The notes below the pieces were generated by a model, which had not been told where the DNA came from, ran no database searches, and was given only the letters and a program-made list of their open reading frames with translations. This document shows, one piece after another, positions 1-5,706 of a DNA stretch of 9,016 nt. A program made the translations under genes and the position numbers. The stretch's first letter is position 1. Each line of letters begins with the position of its first letter. Source of the DNA: Phyllobacteriaceae bacterium (GTDB taxonomy: Bacteria > Pseudomonadota > Alphaproteobacteria > Rhizobiales > Devosiaceae). The stretch lies in NCBI GenBank assembly GCA_012799265.1, contig JAAZLP010000132.1, forward strand, positions 1-9,016, written 5' to 3'.

Positions 1-603
1 CCGCGGTTTTACGAGATCAGCGAAGGCGCCATCACCATTGACGGCATCGACATTCGCGACATGACGCAGGCGAGCCTGCGCAACCAGATCGGCATTGTGC
101 AGCAGGACGTGTTCCTGTTCAGCGGCACTCTGCGCGAAAACATCGCCTATGGGCGTCTCGACGCGAGCGAAGAGGAAATCCTCGCCGCGGCACGCAGCGC
201 AAGGCTGGAATCCGTGATTGCCCGGCTGCCCAACGGCCTCGATACTTTGGTTGGTGAGCGCGGGGTAAAGCTCTCCGGCGGGCAGAAGCAGCGCGTCGCC
301 ATTGCGCGCATCTTCCTCAAGAACCCGCCGATTCTCGTGCTCGACGAAGCCACTTCGGCGCTGGATACGGCCACCGAACTAGCCATCCAGCAATCGCTGA
401 CCGAGCTGTCGCAGGGCCGCACGACGCTGGTGATCGCGCATCGCCTTGCCACCATCCAGCATGCCGACCGCATCGTCGTTGTCGATGAGACCGGCATCGT
501 GGAGGAGGGGCCACATCAGCAATTGCTGGAGCGCAAGGGCGCCTATGCGCATCTGCACGAAGCCCAGTTCGGTGGGCTGGCCGCCATGCAGGCAGGGCAG
601 TGA
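1..603 (+). CDS. ABC transporter, exporter-type permease/ATPase, C-terminal ATPase part (partial at 5' edge)
   Basis: The reading frame is open from base 1, so the start lies outside the window; 200 residues are visible. The first visible residues (PRFYEISEGAITIDG) are those that normally follow the Walker A helix in exporter-type ABC ATPases, so Walker A and the membrane domain were lost at the edge. Visible motifs are the Q-loop (VQQDVFLF, residues 33-40), the ABC signature LSGGQKQR (91-98), Walker B ILVLDEATSALD (111-122) and the H-loop histidine in VIAHR (144-148). These are the parts of a complete nucleotide-binding domain of an inner-membrane transporter. The stop overlaps the start of a siderophore-interacting protein gene. 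In IrtAB of mycobacteria, ABC exporter-fold subunits paired with this flavin domain import ferri-siderophores and reduce the iron. Siderophore import is therefore the best inference, but the substrate cannot be read from this fragment. Confidence 0.93.
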   Translation, partial: PRFYEISEGAITIDGIDIRDMTQASLRNQIGIVQQDVFLFSGTLRENIAYGRLDASEEEILAAARSARLESVIARLPNGLDTLVGERGVKLSGGQKQRVAIARIFLKNPPILVLDEATSALDTATELAIQQSLTELSQGRTTLVIAHRLATIQHADRIVVVDETGIVEEGPHQQLLERKGAYAHLHEAQFGGLAAMQAGQ

Positions 604-1490
604 CGCCGGTCTTCTTCGAAGCCACGGTGCTGCGGTCGGAATTGCTGACGCCGGGCATGATGCGCATGACCTTTGGCGGGGAGCCGATCCGGCATTTCCT
701 GGGCACCGGCGTGCCGGACGAATTCGTGCGCCTCTTCTTTGCCAATCCGGCGACCGGCAGGGTGCATCTGCCGCTTGCTACCGCCGACGGGCGCTGGACC
801 TATCCCGATGGCGGCGTCGATGCCCTGCGCTTTGGCACCTATACGATCCGCCATCATCGGCCGGATGTTGGCGAGATCGACATCGATATCGTCATCCATG
901 ACGGTGGCACTGCCAGCGCCTGGGCGCAGCAGGCCGTGCCCGGCACGACCATCACCATGAACCAGCCCAACGGGCTCTATGCGCTGCCCGAGGATGCCGA
1001 ATGGCAATTGCTCGCCGCTGACGCAACGGGCCTTCCGGCAGTAGCGCGCATTCTCGAAGAGACACCTGAACATATTCAGTCGCGCGTTTTCATCGAGGTC
1101 GCCGCAGCCGATCATGAGCAGGAACTGCCTTTTCATCCGCTTGCAAACGTCACCTGGCTGCATCGCAGCGGCAATGGCGTTGCCCCGAGCCGGATGGCTG
1201 ACGTGGTGCGGTCGATGCCCTTGCCGGCGACGCCCGGCTATATCTGGGCGGCCGGCGAGCAGCGGGTTGTGCGGGCAATCCGCAAATTCGTGCGCCAGGA
1301 GCTTACCCTGAAGCCGGAACGCTATCAGCTGGTCGGCTACTGGACGCATAATAACGAGGACTGGAAGGAACGCTGGAACGCCGTTCCGCAGGCGGTCAAG
1401 GACGCGATCGACGCCAGTTTCTCCTCCGGGCGCGATGTCGAGACGGTGCGTGACGAATATTATGCCACGCTGGAGAAGTACGGTCTCTAG
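600..1490 (+). CDS. Siderophore-interacting protein (FAD-binding ferri-siderophore reductase family)
   Basis: This 296-aa protein matches the siderophore-interacting protein family (ViuB/YqjH type), cytoplasmic flavoproteins that reduce ferric siderophores with NAD(P)H to release iron. The N-terminal FAD-binding barrel shows RLFFANP (44-50) and the flavin-contact segment GTYTIRHHRP (79-88), followed by the family-typical DIDIVIHDGG (94-103). The C-terminal NAD(P)H-like domain shows ADATGLPAVARILEE (140-154) and GYIWAAGEQRVVRAIRKFVR (213-232), ending with GYWTHNNEDW (246-255). Length is normal for the family or slightly long. The start is GTG at 600, chosen because it overlaps the upstream TGA (GTGA) and leaves a complete N-terminus. 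The overlap implies translational coupling to the ABC transporter, so both probably act on the same siderophore. No Fur or RirA box can be seen because the operon start is outside the window. Confidence 0.9.
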   Translation: MTPVFFEATVLRSELLTPGMMRMTFGGEPIRHFLGTGVPDEFVRLFFANPATGRVHLPLATADGRWTYPDGGVDALRFGTYTIRHHRPDVGEIDIDIVIHDGGTASAWAQQAVPGTTITMNQPNGLYALPEDAEWQLLAADATGLPAVARILEETPEHIQSRVFIEVAAADHEQELPFHPLANVTWLHRSGNGVAPSRMADVVRSMPLPATPGYIWAAGEQRVVRAIRKFVRQELTLKPERYQLVGYWTHNNEDWKERWNAVPQAVKDAIDASFSSGRDVETVRDEYYATLEKYGL

Positions 1491-1526
1491 CTTGCCGCCG
1501 GATCGCGCCGGCGCTACCAAGCGCAA

Positions 1527-2573
1527 ATGAAGAGACTGGGTTTTCTGGGCGCCATGAACCGCGACATCGTCGCGGCTGTCGAGGCACAAAAGGTGATCGA
1601 CGCGCTGGGGCTCGACGCCATGCCGCTTGTCGAGACGGGGGTCTCTGACGCGGTGGCAGAGGCGGGTGCCGAACTGCTGAGCGGGCAGGGCGCCAATGTC
1701 ATTCTCGGCGGCTCGGCCTTCAACACGGCGCGCGTCGTCGCGCTGCTCAATGCTGACAACCCGGCGCTGGCGCTGAGCTTTATGGGCCTCGCCGGCGCTG
1801 TGGGCGGCGCCTATCCCCATCTTGAGGCGCTCGAGCAATGGTCGGTCCATGCAGGGTCGGTCACGCCAAGCCCACTGGCCCCGGCGACCTGCATCGCGCT
1901 GGTCGAACCACATGGGCGGACGCTTCTCACGGCAACCGGCGCCAATGCCGAGATCGCGGACCTCATCCGCAGTGACCGTGGTCGCCTCGCCGTGGCTATG
2001 GCGGGCTGCGACGTGGTGCATATTACCTCGTACCTCGACCCAGAGGTGCCGGGCCTGATCGCCGACCTGGCCGCAGGCGCGCGCCGCATCAATCCCGCCC
2101 TGCAGATATCGCTCGACCCCGGCACCGGCTGGATCATACCAGGCGGCGAGGGGCTTGCCCGTCTGATGCAGGCGGCAAATATCCTTCATCTCAACAGCGA
2201 GGAATTTGCGCATCTGGGCGGCCCGGCGCGGATCGAAGCGATCATGGACGGACTGGCACAGGGGCCGGCGCTGGTCGTCACGCGCACCCACTGCGGGGCG
2301 GTGGTCTATGAGCGAGACATTGCCGGAAATCTCAAGGCTTACGCGCTCGACGACACTCCGCTGCCACCGGAGGAAATGGTGCTGGACGCAACCGGTGCCG
2401 GCGACACCTTTTGCGGCGGTTTCCTCTGGGCTCTTCTCGGACAATCGGCCTCTCCCCGCGAGGCCGCTGCGCTGGGCTTTGCCCTTGCGCGCCACAAGAT
2501 CAGCCAGAACGGCCCGCTGACTGCCATCCCCGCGCTTCACATCGCGACGGGACACACAAGCGCCAGCGCTTGA
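1527..2573 (+). CDS. PfkB-family carbohydrate/nucleoside kinase
   Basis: This 348-aa protein has the ribokinase-like (PfkB) fold signatures. A substrate-side glycine pair sits in ILGGSAFNTA (59-68). The PfkB signature 2 DATGAGDTFCGGFL spans 287-300, with the anion hole GAG (290-292) and the catalytic base Asp293. Between them are SLDPGTGW (195-202) and LNSEEFAHL (222-230), the positions that usually hold the D-P-x-x-R/W and N-x-x-E motifs. The family phosphorylates a sugar or nucleoside hydroxyl with ATP and Mg2+; the substrate cannot be assigned. The ATG at 1527 is preferred because the N-terminal beta strand (KRLGFLGAMNRDIV) is needed for the fold, although no clear ribosome binding site precedes it. 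The ATG at 1554 is the alternative. It lies 36 nt after the siderophore-interacting protein gene on the same strand, so cotranscription is likely, but a shared pathway is not obvious. Confidence 0.9.
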   Translation: MKRLGFLGAMNRDIVAAVEAQKVIDALGLDAMPLVETGVSDAVAEAGAELLSGQGANVILGGSAFNTARVVALLNADNPALALSFMGLAGAVGGAYPHLEALEQWSVHAGSVTPSPLAPATCIALVEPHGRTLLTATGANAEIADLIRSDRGRLAVAMAGCDVVHITSYLDPEVPGLIADLAAGARRINPALQISLDPGTGWIIPGGEGLARLMQAANILHLNSEEFAHLGGPARIEAIMDGLAQGPALVVTRTHCGAVVYERDIAGNLKAYALDDTPLPPEEMVLDATGAGDTFCGGFLWALLGQSASPREAAALGFALARHKISQNGPLTAIPALHIATGHTSASA

Positions 2574-2598
2574 AAATCAGCCGCGCGACTGTTACGTC
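2570..2598 (+). promoter_or_regulatory. Possible promoter of tRNA-Arg
   Basis: TTGAAA (2570-2575, overlapping the kinase stop codon) is a good -35 match. A weak TACGTC (2593-2598) sits 17 nt downstream, about 11 nt before the mature tRNA 5' end. Alphaproteobacterial -10 boxes are often poorly conserved, so this is only a candidate. Confidence 0.3.
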
Positions 2599-2608
2599 GG
2601 CTATGGCT

Positions 2609-2685
2609 GGTCTCGTAGCTCAGCAGGATAGAGCACAGGATTCCTAATCCTGGGGTCGTGGGTTCGAATCCCGCCGGGACCACCA
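2609..2685 (+). tRNA. tRNA-Arg (anticodon CCT)
   Basis: A complete 77-nt cloverleaf can be folded by eye. The acceptor stem GGTCTCG pairs with CGGGACC (one G-T pair). The D stem is GCTC/GAGC. The anticodon stem CAGGA/TCCTG encloses loop TTCCTAA with anticodon CCT at 2643-2645. The T arm is GTGGG-TTCGAAT-CCCGC. Discriminator A2682 is followed by an encoded CCA (2683-2685). It decodes AGG. The gene is intact, as expected when an element inserts at the 3' end and restores the tRNA sequence. It marks the boundary between chromosome-like genes and the accessory-looking region. Confidence 0.96.
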
Positions 2686-2725
2686 GCTAGCCCATTGATT
2701 TCGCTGAACCAGCCCACAGGCCTAT

Positions 2726-2762
2726 TGGGGCGACCTGGGCGCTGGGGCGACATTGGGGCGAC
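2726..2762 (+). repeat. Three direct repeats of TGGGGCGAC next to tRNA-Arg
   Basis: Exact copies lie at 2726-2734, 2743-2751 and 2754-2762, with a degenerate fourth (TGGGCGC) at 2736-2742. They begin 41 nt after the tRNA CCA. Clusters of short direct repeats just inside an att site are where tyrosine integrases bind their arm-type sites, so this may be an integrase arm; that role is inferred. A 12-bp stretch of this array (2727-2738) recurs exactly at 5606-5617. Confidence 0.7.
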
Positions 2763-2799
2763 TGCCTGAGAATCACAGGAATGGTGCGGAAAACCGGGC

Positions 2800-2830
2800 G
2801 TTACCGGAAAATCGGCATTTTACCGATAAC
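2800..2830. repeat. 31-bp imperfect inverted repeat
   Basis: The left arm GTTACCGGAAAAT (2800-2812) and right arm ATTTTACCGATAAC (2817-2830) are complementary except for one mismatch and one extra base, around a CGGC centre. It lies 60 nt upstream of the zinc-ribbon gene and 115 nt downstream of the tRNA. It could be an operator, an accessory-protein site in an attachment region, or a hairpin in a leader. No run of T follows, so it is not a standard terminator. Confidence 0.6.
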
Positions 2831-2851
2831 TCGACAATCGCTGTGCACCAC

Positions 2852-2862
2852 CCCTTGCATAA
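2852..2862 (-). promoter_or_regulatory. Half-copy of the TTATGC-N4-GCATAA dyad
   Basis: On the minus strand this reads TTATGCAAGGG, identical over 11 bp to the first half and spacer of the dyad at 8237-8252. The second half (CATAA) is absent. It lies 28 nt upstream of the zinc-ribbon gene start at 2890, where a promoter would be expected. It may be a weak operator for the same regulator; an 11-bp match could also be chance. Confidence 0.35.
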
Positions 2863-2889
2863 ATGTTCCGGTTTCGTTCATGTAGGGGC

Positions 2890-3216
2890 ATGACCAACTC
2901 GCCGCCCAGCTCTCTTTTCTATCGACCGCGACTTGGCCAGGCGGCCAAAGTCGGGCAGCTGGTCGTGGCACGGTGCATTCTCTGCAAGCGCAGCCAGCAC
3001 TACCTCGCTTCCGACCTAGTCACTGTGTACGGCGCTGACACCTACATTGAGGACGTTTTTGGCGGCGCTTGCCCCCATTGCGGCTCAGGCTATTTCTGGA
3101 GCGTCAGGACCCGCTATCCAACCAACGACGATGTAGGACACCTCAAGATCCGGCGGCCGGCAGGCGTCAGGACGATCCAGCTCTGGAAGGATGAGTATTA
3201 CGGACCGCCGGCTTAG
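2890..3216 (+). CDS. Small zinc-ribbon-like protein with two CxxC pairs
   Basis: This 108-aa protein has four cysteines arranged C29-x2-C32-x28-C61-x2-C64 (RCILCK and ACPHCGS), a classic treble-clef or zinc-ribbon spacing. The C-terminal tail is basic, then aromatic (KIRRPAGVRTIQLWKDEYYG, 86-105). I recall similar short proteins of unknown function scattered through Rhizobiales genomes, but I cannot name a family. A structural-zinc, nucleic-acid or protein-binding role is inferred only. An in-frame ATG at 2863 would add nine residues. I prefer 2890 because the 2863 codon abuts the half-dyad at 2852-2862 and has no ribosome binding site, although the AGGGG before 2890 is unusually close. Its end overlaps the convergent phosphoesterase gene by 4 nt (3213-3216), so no terminator separates the two. 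Confidence 0.75.
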   Translation: MTNSPPSSLFYRPRLGQAAKVGQLVVARCILCKRSQHYLASDLVTVYGADTYIEDVFGGACPHCGSGYFWSVRTRYPTNDDVGHLKIRRPAGVRTIQLWKDEYYGPPA

Positions 3217-4085
3217 AGCTTGGCGACGGGCGACGGGTCATCGAGATCGATGACCCGACAAGGATCGAATCCGAGCCGCTGTTCGTGGCTGACGAACCTA
3301 TAGCCGCGCGGGTTCGACACCACCCGTGTGTTGCCGACCACGTAGTCTTGGCACTCATGGATGTGCCCATGCATCCAGATATCCGGGGCCGTGGGACCGT
3401 GCATCATGGCGTCCAGGTCGCTGGCGTAGCACCAGTCCAGCTGACCCTTGTAGAAGCCGTCGAGGCTGCGAGCTGACGGCGCATGGTGGGTCACCACGAC
3501 CGTCGGGCCGTTGAACGGCACCGCCAGTTCGGTCTCAATGTAGGTCCTCGTCCGCCGGTGCAGGGCGATAGTGTCCTCGGGCCGCATACGCTTCCTCTTG
3601 CCCGGCTGCTTCGTCGACCAGCGGCGGATGTGCCGGTAGTCGCCCATGCCGTAGCGTCCGGCGGCCTCTGCAATGCGGTGGCCCATCGTGCCGTGGCCCA
3701 GGCCAAAATCGGTCCAGAGAGTGCCGCCGACGAAGCGCACGCCGTCGATTACGACGCTGGTGTCATCGAGCAGATGGATGCCGAGCTCGCCGCCGAGGTC
3801 GCGACCGCGCTGGCGCATCTCGTCGATCGTGAACTTCTGGTCGGCCGCGCCGCCGACATAGAAGTCGTGATTGCCCGGCGTGACGATCACCGGCACGCCG
3901 GCGAAGCGTTCGGCGATCCATAGGATCGATGCCGTCAGCGGCACGTCGATGTCGCCGGCAAGCACCACGACGTCGAAGTCGTCGGGCGCGTTGGCCAGTG
4001 GATCGAACGCGGTCTCAGGGTGGCGGGACGCCTGCGGATCGCGGACGAACTCCTGATGCAGGTCGGAGAGAAGCCATGCCCGCAT
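3213..4085 (-). CDS. Calcineurin-like metallophosphoesterase
   Basis: This 290-aa protein carries all the dimetal-site motifs of the calcineurin-like phosphoesterase superfamily. They are SDLH with D8 and H10, AGDID with D45, TPGNHDFY with N72 and H73, VVTHHAPS with H200, and HGHIHE with H241 and H243. The set is complete and correctly ordered, so an active phosphoesterase using two metal ions is expected. There is no signal peptide, so it should be cytoplasmic. The substrate is unknown; members of the superfamily cleave phosphoproteins, cyclic nucleotides, nucleotides or nucleic acids. A basic insert (KQPGKRKRMRPED, 159-171) between motifs III and IV may contribute to substrate choice. Its ATG overlaps the stop of the upstream 96-aa gene by one base (TGATG), and it is the last gene of a three-gene operon with two uncharacterised partners. 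Confidence 0.9.
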   Translation of the reverse strand: MRAWLLSDLHQEFVRDPQASRHPETAFDPLANAPDDFDVVVLAGDIDVPLTASILWIAERFAGVPVIVTPGNHDFYVGGAADQKFTIDEMRQRGRDLGGELGIHLLDDTSVVIDGVRFVGGTLWTDFGLGHGTMGHRIAEAAGRYGMGDYRHIRRWSTKQPGKRKRMRPEDTIALHRRTRTYIETELAVPFNGPTVVVTHHAPSARSLDGFYKGQLDWCYASDLDAMMHGPTAPDIWMHGHIHECQDYVVGNTRVVSNPRGYRFVSHEQRLGFDPCRVIDLDDPSPVAKL

Positions 4086-4375
4086 CAGTTGTATCCGCCG
4101 TCGTAGTTAGCCTCGAACTCGTCGCGGAGGGTCTCGGCGGTGTCGAGCATGACACCGTACCTAGATGCGATGTAGCAGACCATGGCGTCGACGTGGTCGC
4201 CGGTGTGCTCGCGGAACCAGCCTTCCAGACGCTTGAACATCATACCGTCGGCGTCGTCGAGCACGCGCATCGGGAGGTCGAGTTCGGCGGACGGCTGCTT
4301 GAAGCCGCAGCGAGCACGGACGTCAGCGGGGTACAGGCCGGCGTAAGCGGAAGGCGTCGGGGTGGGGATCTTCAT
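4085..4375 (-). CDS. Hypothetical protein (96 aa), middle gene of the phosphoesterase operon
   Basis: I do not recognise this protein. It is 96 aa, soluble and acidic toward the C-terminus (ETLRDEFEANYDGGYN). The central helical stretch contains an aromatic WFREHTGD segment (53-60) and the two cysteines C23 and C67, with no paired motif. Its coding status is supported by position: its ATG overlaps the stop of the 197-aa gene by 4 nt (ATGA, 4372-4375), its stop overlaps the phosphoesterase start by 1 nt, and a ribosome binding site GGAG lies 8 nt upstream of the ATG. Such overlaps suggest translational coupling and matched production of the three proteins. It could be a partner or modulator of the phosphoesterase, but nothing in the sequence proves this. 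Confidence 0.72.
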   Translation of the reverse strand: MKIPTPTPSAYAGLYPADVRARCGFKQPSAELDLPMRVLDDADGMMFKRLEGWFREHTGDHVDAMVCYIASRYGVMLDTAETLRDEFEANYDGGYN

Positions 4376-4965
4376 GCTCGGGCTCCGTATCCATGGGTTG
4401 AGGTGTTGGCGGCAATGTCGAGCACGTGCTCGAAGCGCTGCCTGATCGTCGCGACGACGGCACTGAGATCCGGCACCGGCACAGCCCAGCGGTGCTGCTG
4501 CCGCATGAGGTCCCAGGCGGCGCCGTTGGCCGCGATGTACTCATCGCTGTATGCCGGATTGAATCGTGTCTTCGTCACGCTGCCGCGTGCGTTCCGCTCG
4601 ACCGTCGGCATCATCGGAGGCTTTCTCTCACCGAACCGCTCCTGCGGAACAATAGACCAGCCGTTCGAAAGGCAGGGCCAGCCGAAGCGCTCGAACACGA
4701 AGTTCTGTGTGTTCCTATCTACGAACCCGGTTTCATAAAGATCGCGATTGTTCTCAATCAGTTGATTGCTGATCTCGTCATCCGCGTAACGAAACGACCG
4801 GCGCATGTGCCAGCCAATGTAGCGGTCGGACTTGAGATAATGAGCGCGCCAATGTGCTCGCTCGTCATCACTGGCGAAGCCAGTGACCCGCGACTTGCGG
4901 ATTTCGGCTTCAAGCTGGGCGAGCTTCCCGCGCTTTGGCGGTGGGTAGTTAGTTGAATCGGTCAT
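4372..4965 (-). CDS. Hypothetical protein (197 aa), first gene of the phosphoesterase operon
   Basis: I do not recognise this protein. The N-terminal third is charged (KRGKLAQLEAEIRKSR, 11-26), then DERAHWRAHYLKSDRYIGWHMRRSFRYADDE (34-64) is rich in aromatic and basic residues. The middle has an aromatic, proline-rich patch FERFGWPCLSNGWSIVP (91-107), and the C-terminal part looks helical (DLSAVVATIRQRFEHVLDIAA, 166-186). There is no transmembrane segment, signal peptide or cysteine motif. The ATG at 4965 is the only plausible start; its ribosome binding site is weak (a GGAC about 9 nt upstream). A five-codon ORF (4962-4979) ends at this ATG with an ATGA overlap. It is coupled to the 96-aa gene by a 4-nt overlap and is probably transcribed with the phosphoesterase. 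Confidence 0.75.
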   Translation of the reverse strand: MTDSTNYPPPKRGKLAQLEAEIRKSRVTGFASDDERAHWRAHYLKSDRYIGWHMRRSFRYADDEISNQLIENNRDLYETGFVDRNTQNFVFERFGWPCLSNGWSIVPQERFGERKPPMMPTVERNARGSVTKTRFNPAYSDEYIAANGAAWDLMRQQHRWAVPVPDLSAVVATIRQRFEHVLDIAANTSTHGYGARA

Positions 4966-5364
4966 GTAGAGTTGTCCATATCAGATGAGCCGTTTGCAGC
5001 GGCTATGTCCCTCATGATGCTCGGAGCGGTAGAATAGTGCAAGCACTGCAAAGACATAAAAAAATTACTCAGTCATTGTAACGGCAGTCCAACACGCTCC
5101 AGCCCAATGTTTACAGGCCCTCCCAAGGATCGGCGTAAGAATTCATTCGATTTTTGATGGATTGATTTTCCAGATCTGCTCGAAATCTTACAAGCGCCGG
5201 TTGATGCTTTCGCTGTCCGACTGGACCATCTGTCAAATCCGACCGATTCGGGGCGCGTGTGTATGTGAGTGGTGTCCAGCCTGATCATTTCCTCTCTCAC
5301 AGAGAGCGCGAGTTCGGAGATCGCGTGATGAATGCGGTCCGGCAAGCGGGTGCGGCAGGCTGCC

Positions 5365-5376
5365 TAGGCAGTTTTT
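5365..5376. repeat. 12-bp perfect palindrome CTGCCTAGGCAG followed by a T run
   Basis: The palindrome is immediately followed by TTTTT. It is too short for a stable intrinsic terminator once loop geometry is allowed (about 4 bp plus a 4-nt loop). GGCAG just upstream offers a competing pairing. It adjoins the first TGCAT repeat and may be part of the same protein-binding region. Confidence 0.4.
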
Positions 5377-5430
5377 GCATCTGAACGGCGCATCCCGGCA
5401 TCTTCTGCATGTCTCAGGTAGATTTTGCAT
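5371..5430 (+). repeat. Three TTyTGCAT repeats spaced 30 and 20 bp
   Basis: The 10-mers GTTTTTGCAT (5371-5380), TCTTCTGCAT (5401-5410) and GATTTTGCAT (5421-5430) share a pyrimidine-rich run followed by TGCAT. Start-to-start distances are exactly 30 and 20 bp, close to whole helical turns, so bound proteins would lie on about the same face. Such phased sites occur at transposon ends and in operators; which applies here is not known. Confidence 0.5.
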
Positions 5431-5574
5431 GAGTGCGTTTTCGTCAAACCTGCTGCCTGTAAGTGACTGTTTGGGAAACGTTTTTCGGCAATGTCTCGCC
5501 ATCTCAACTACACGGCAACTCACAGTGTATTTGCCGGCGCGTCGCGGATGTCATAAACCCTTGAATATATACGG

Positions 5575-5659
5575 CGCCGATGTCCCATCGGTGACGCGCA
5601 GCACCGGGGCGACCTGGAACCAGGGAAAGCCCGGTAGACCTTGGTCCGCCGGGCTTTTT
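5575..5659 (+). ncRNA. Candidate small RNA with three hairpins and an intrinsic terminator
   Basis: Three consecutive hairpins occur without an ORF. The first is 5575-5593 (8 bp, CCGATG/CATCGG core, loop TCC). The second is a short one at 5613-5624 (CCTG-GAAC-CAGG). The third is a strong terminator at 5626-5659. This is the usual outline of a bacterial trans-acting small RNA. An AT-rich TATATA lies at 5566-5571, just before hairpin 1, but no matching -35 box is present at the expected distance. The transcript start is therefore uncertain and could lie farther upstream. I do not recognise it as a known alphaproteobacterial sRNA family. It could instead be only a terminator with incidental structure. 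Confidence 0.35.
5626..5659 (+). terminator. Rho-independent terminator (+ strand)
   Basis: AAAGCCCGG (5626-5634) pairs with CCGGGCTTT (5649-5657), with further pairing GAC/GTC inside, and the + strand ends in TTTTTG. On the minus strand the stem is followed by TTTCCC, a weak U tract. It could still help to end the AAA+ operon, whose last stop is at 5707, making it partly bidirectional. Confidence 0.75.
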
Positions 5660-5706
5660 GATTGGCCTCACTATTCGCTATCCCGTCATAACGAGATTGC
5701 GCGTAG

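Larger units (their letters stand above)
4966..5706. other. Gene-poor intergenic region (about 740 bp)
   Basis: I find no convincing gene here. Reading frames on either strand are short, lack ribosome binding sites and begin at TTG or GTG. Base composition is visibly lower in GC than the flanking genes, especially at 5040-5200. The part near 4966-5065 holds a leader-side inverted repeat AGCCG-N7-CGGCT (about 4988-5004) and an A/T run (5057-5066), probably the promoter zone of the 197-aa gene. A stretch at 5260-5350 can be read as a protein-like fragment on the minus strand (ISELALSVREEMIRLDTTH), but it is bounded by a stop and has no start. A decayed gene or mobile-element relic is possible. 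The phased TGCAT repeats and hairpin cluster are listed separately. Confidence 0.7.

Noticed and set aside
543..2555. 670-aa open frame on the minus strand
   Set aside because: It lies antisense to two clearly recognisable genes (siderophore-interacting protein and PfkB kinase). High GC at third positions commonly leaves such antisense frames open; the product shows no domain.
2558..2571. AAGCGC-CA-GCGCTT inverted repeat as terminator of the kinase gene
   Set aside because: The stem is 6 bp with a 2-nt loop and no T run follows, so it is unlikely to terminate transcription.
2726..2762. CRISPR-like array
   Set aside because: The repeats are only 9 bp with spacings of 17 and 11 bp; no spacer structure or cas gene is present.
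3929..4738. 269-aa open frame on the + strand
   Set aside because: It is antisense to the phosphoesterase operon, has arginine/serine-rich low-complexity product and no ribosome binding site.
5073..5345. 90-aa open frame on the minus strand
   Set aside because: It starts at TTG without a ribosome binding site. Only a short helical-looking stretch is protein-like, so it is kept only as a possible relic in the intergenic entry.
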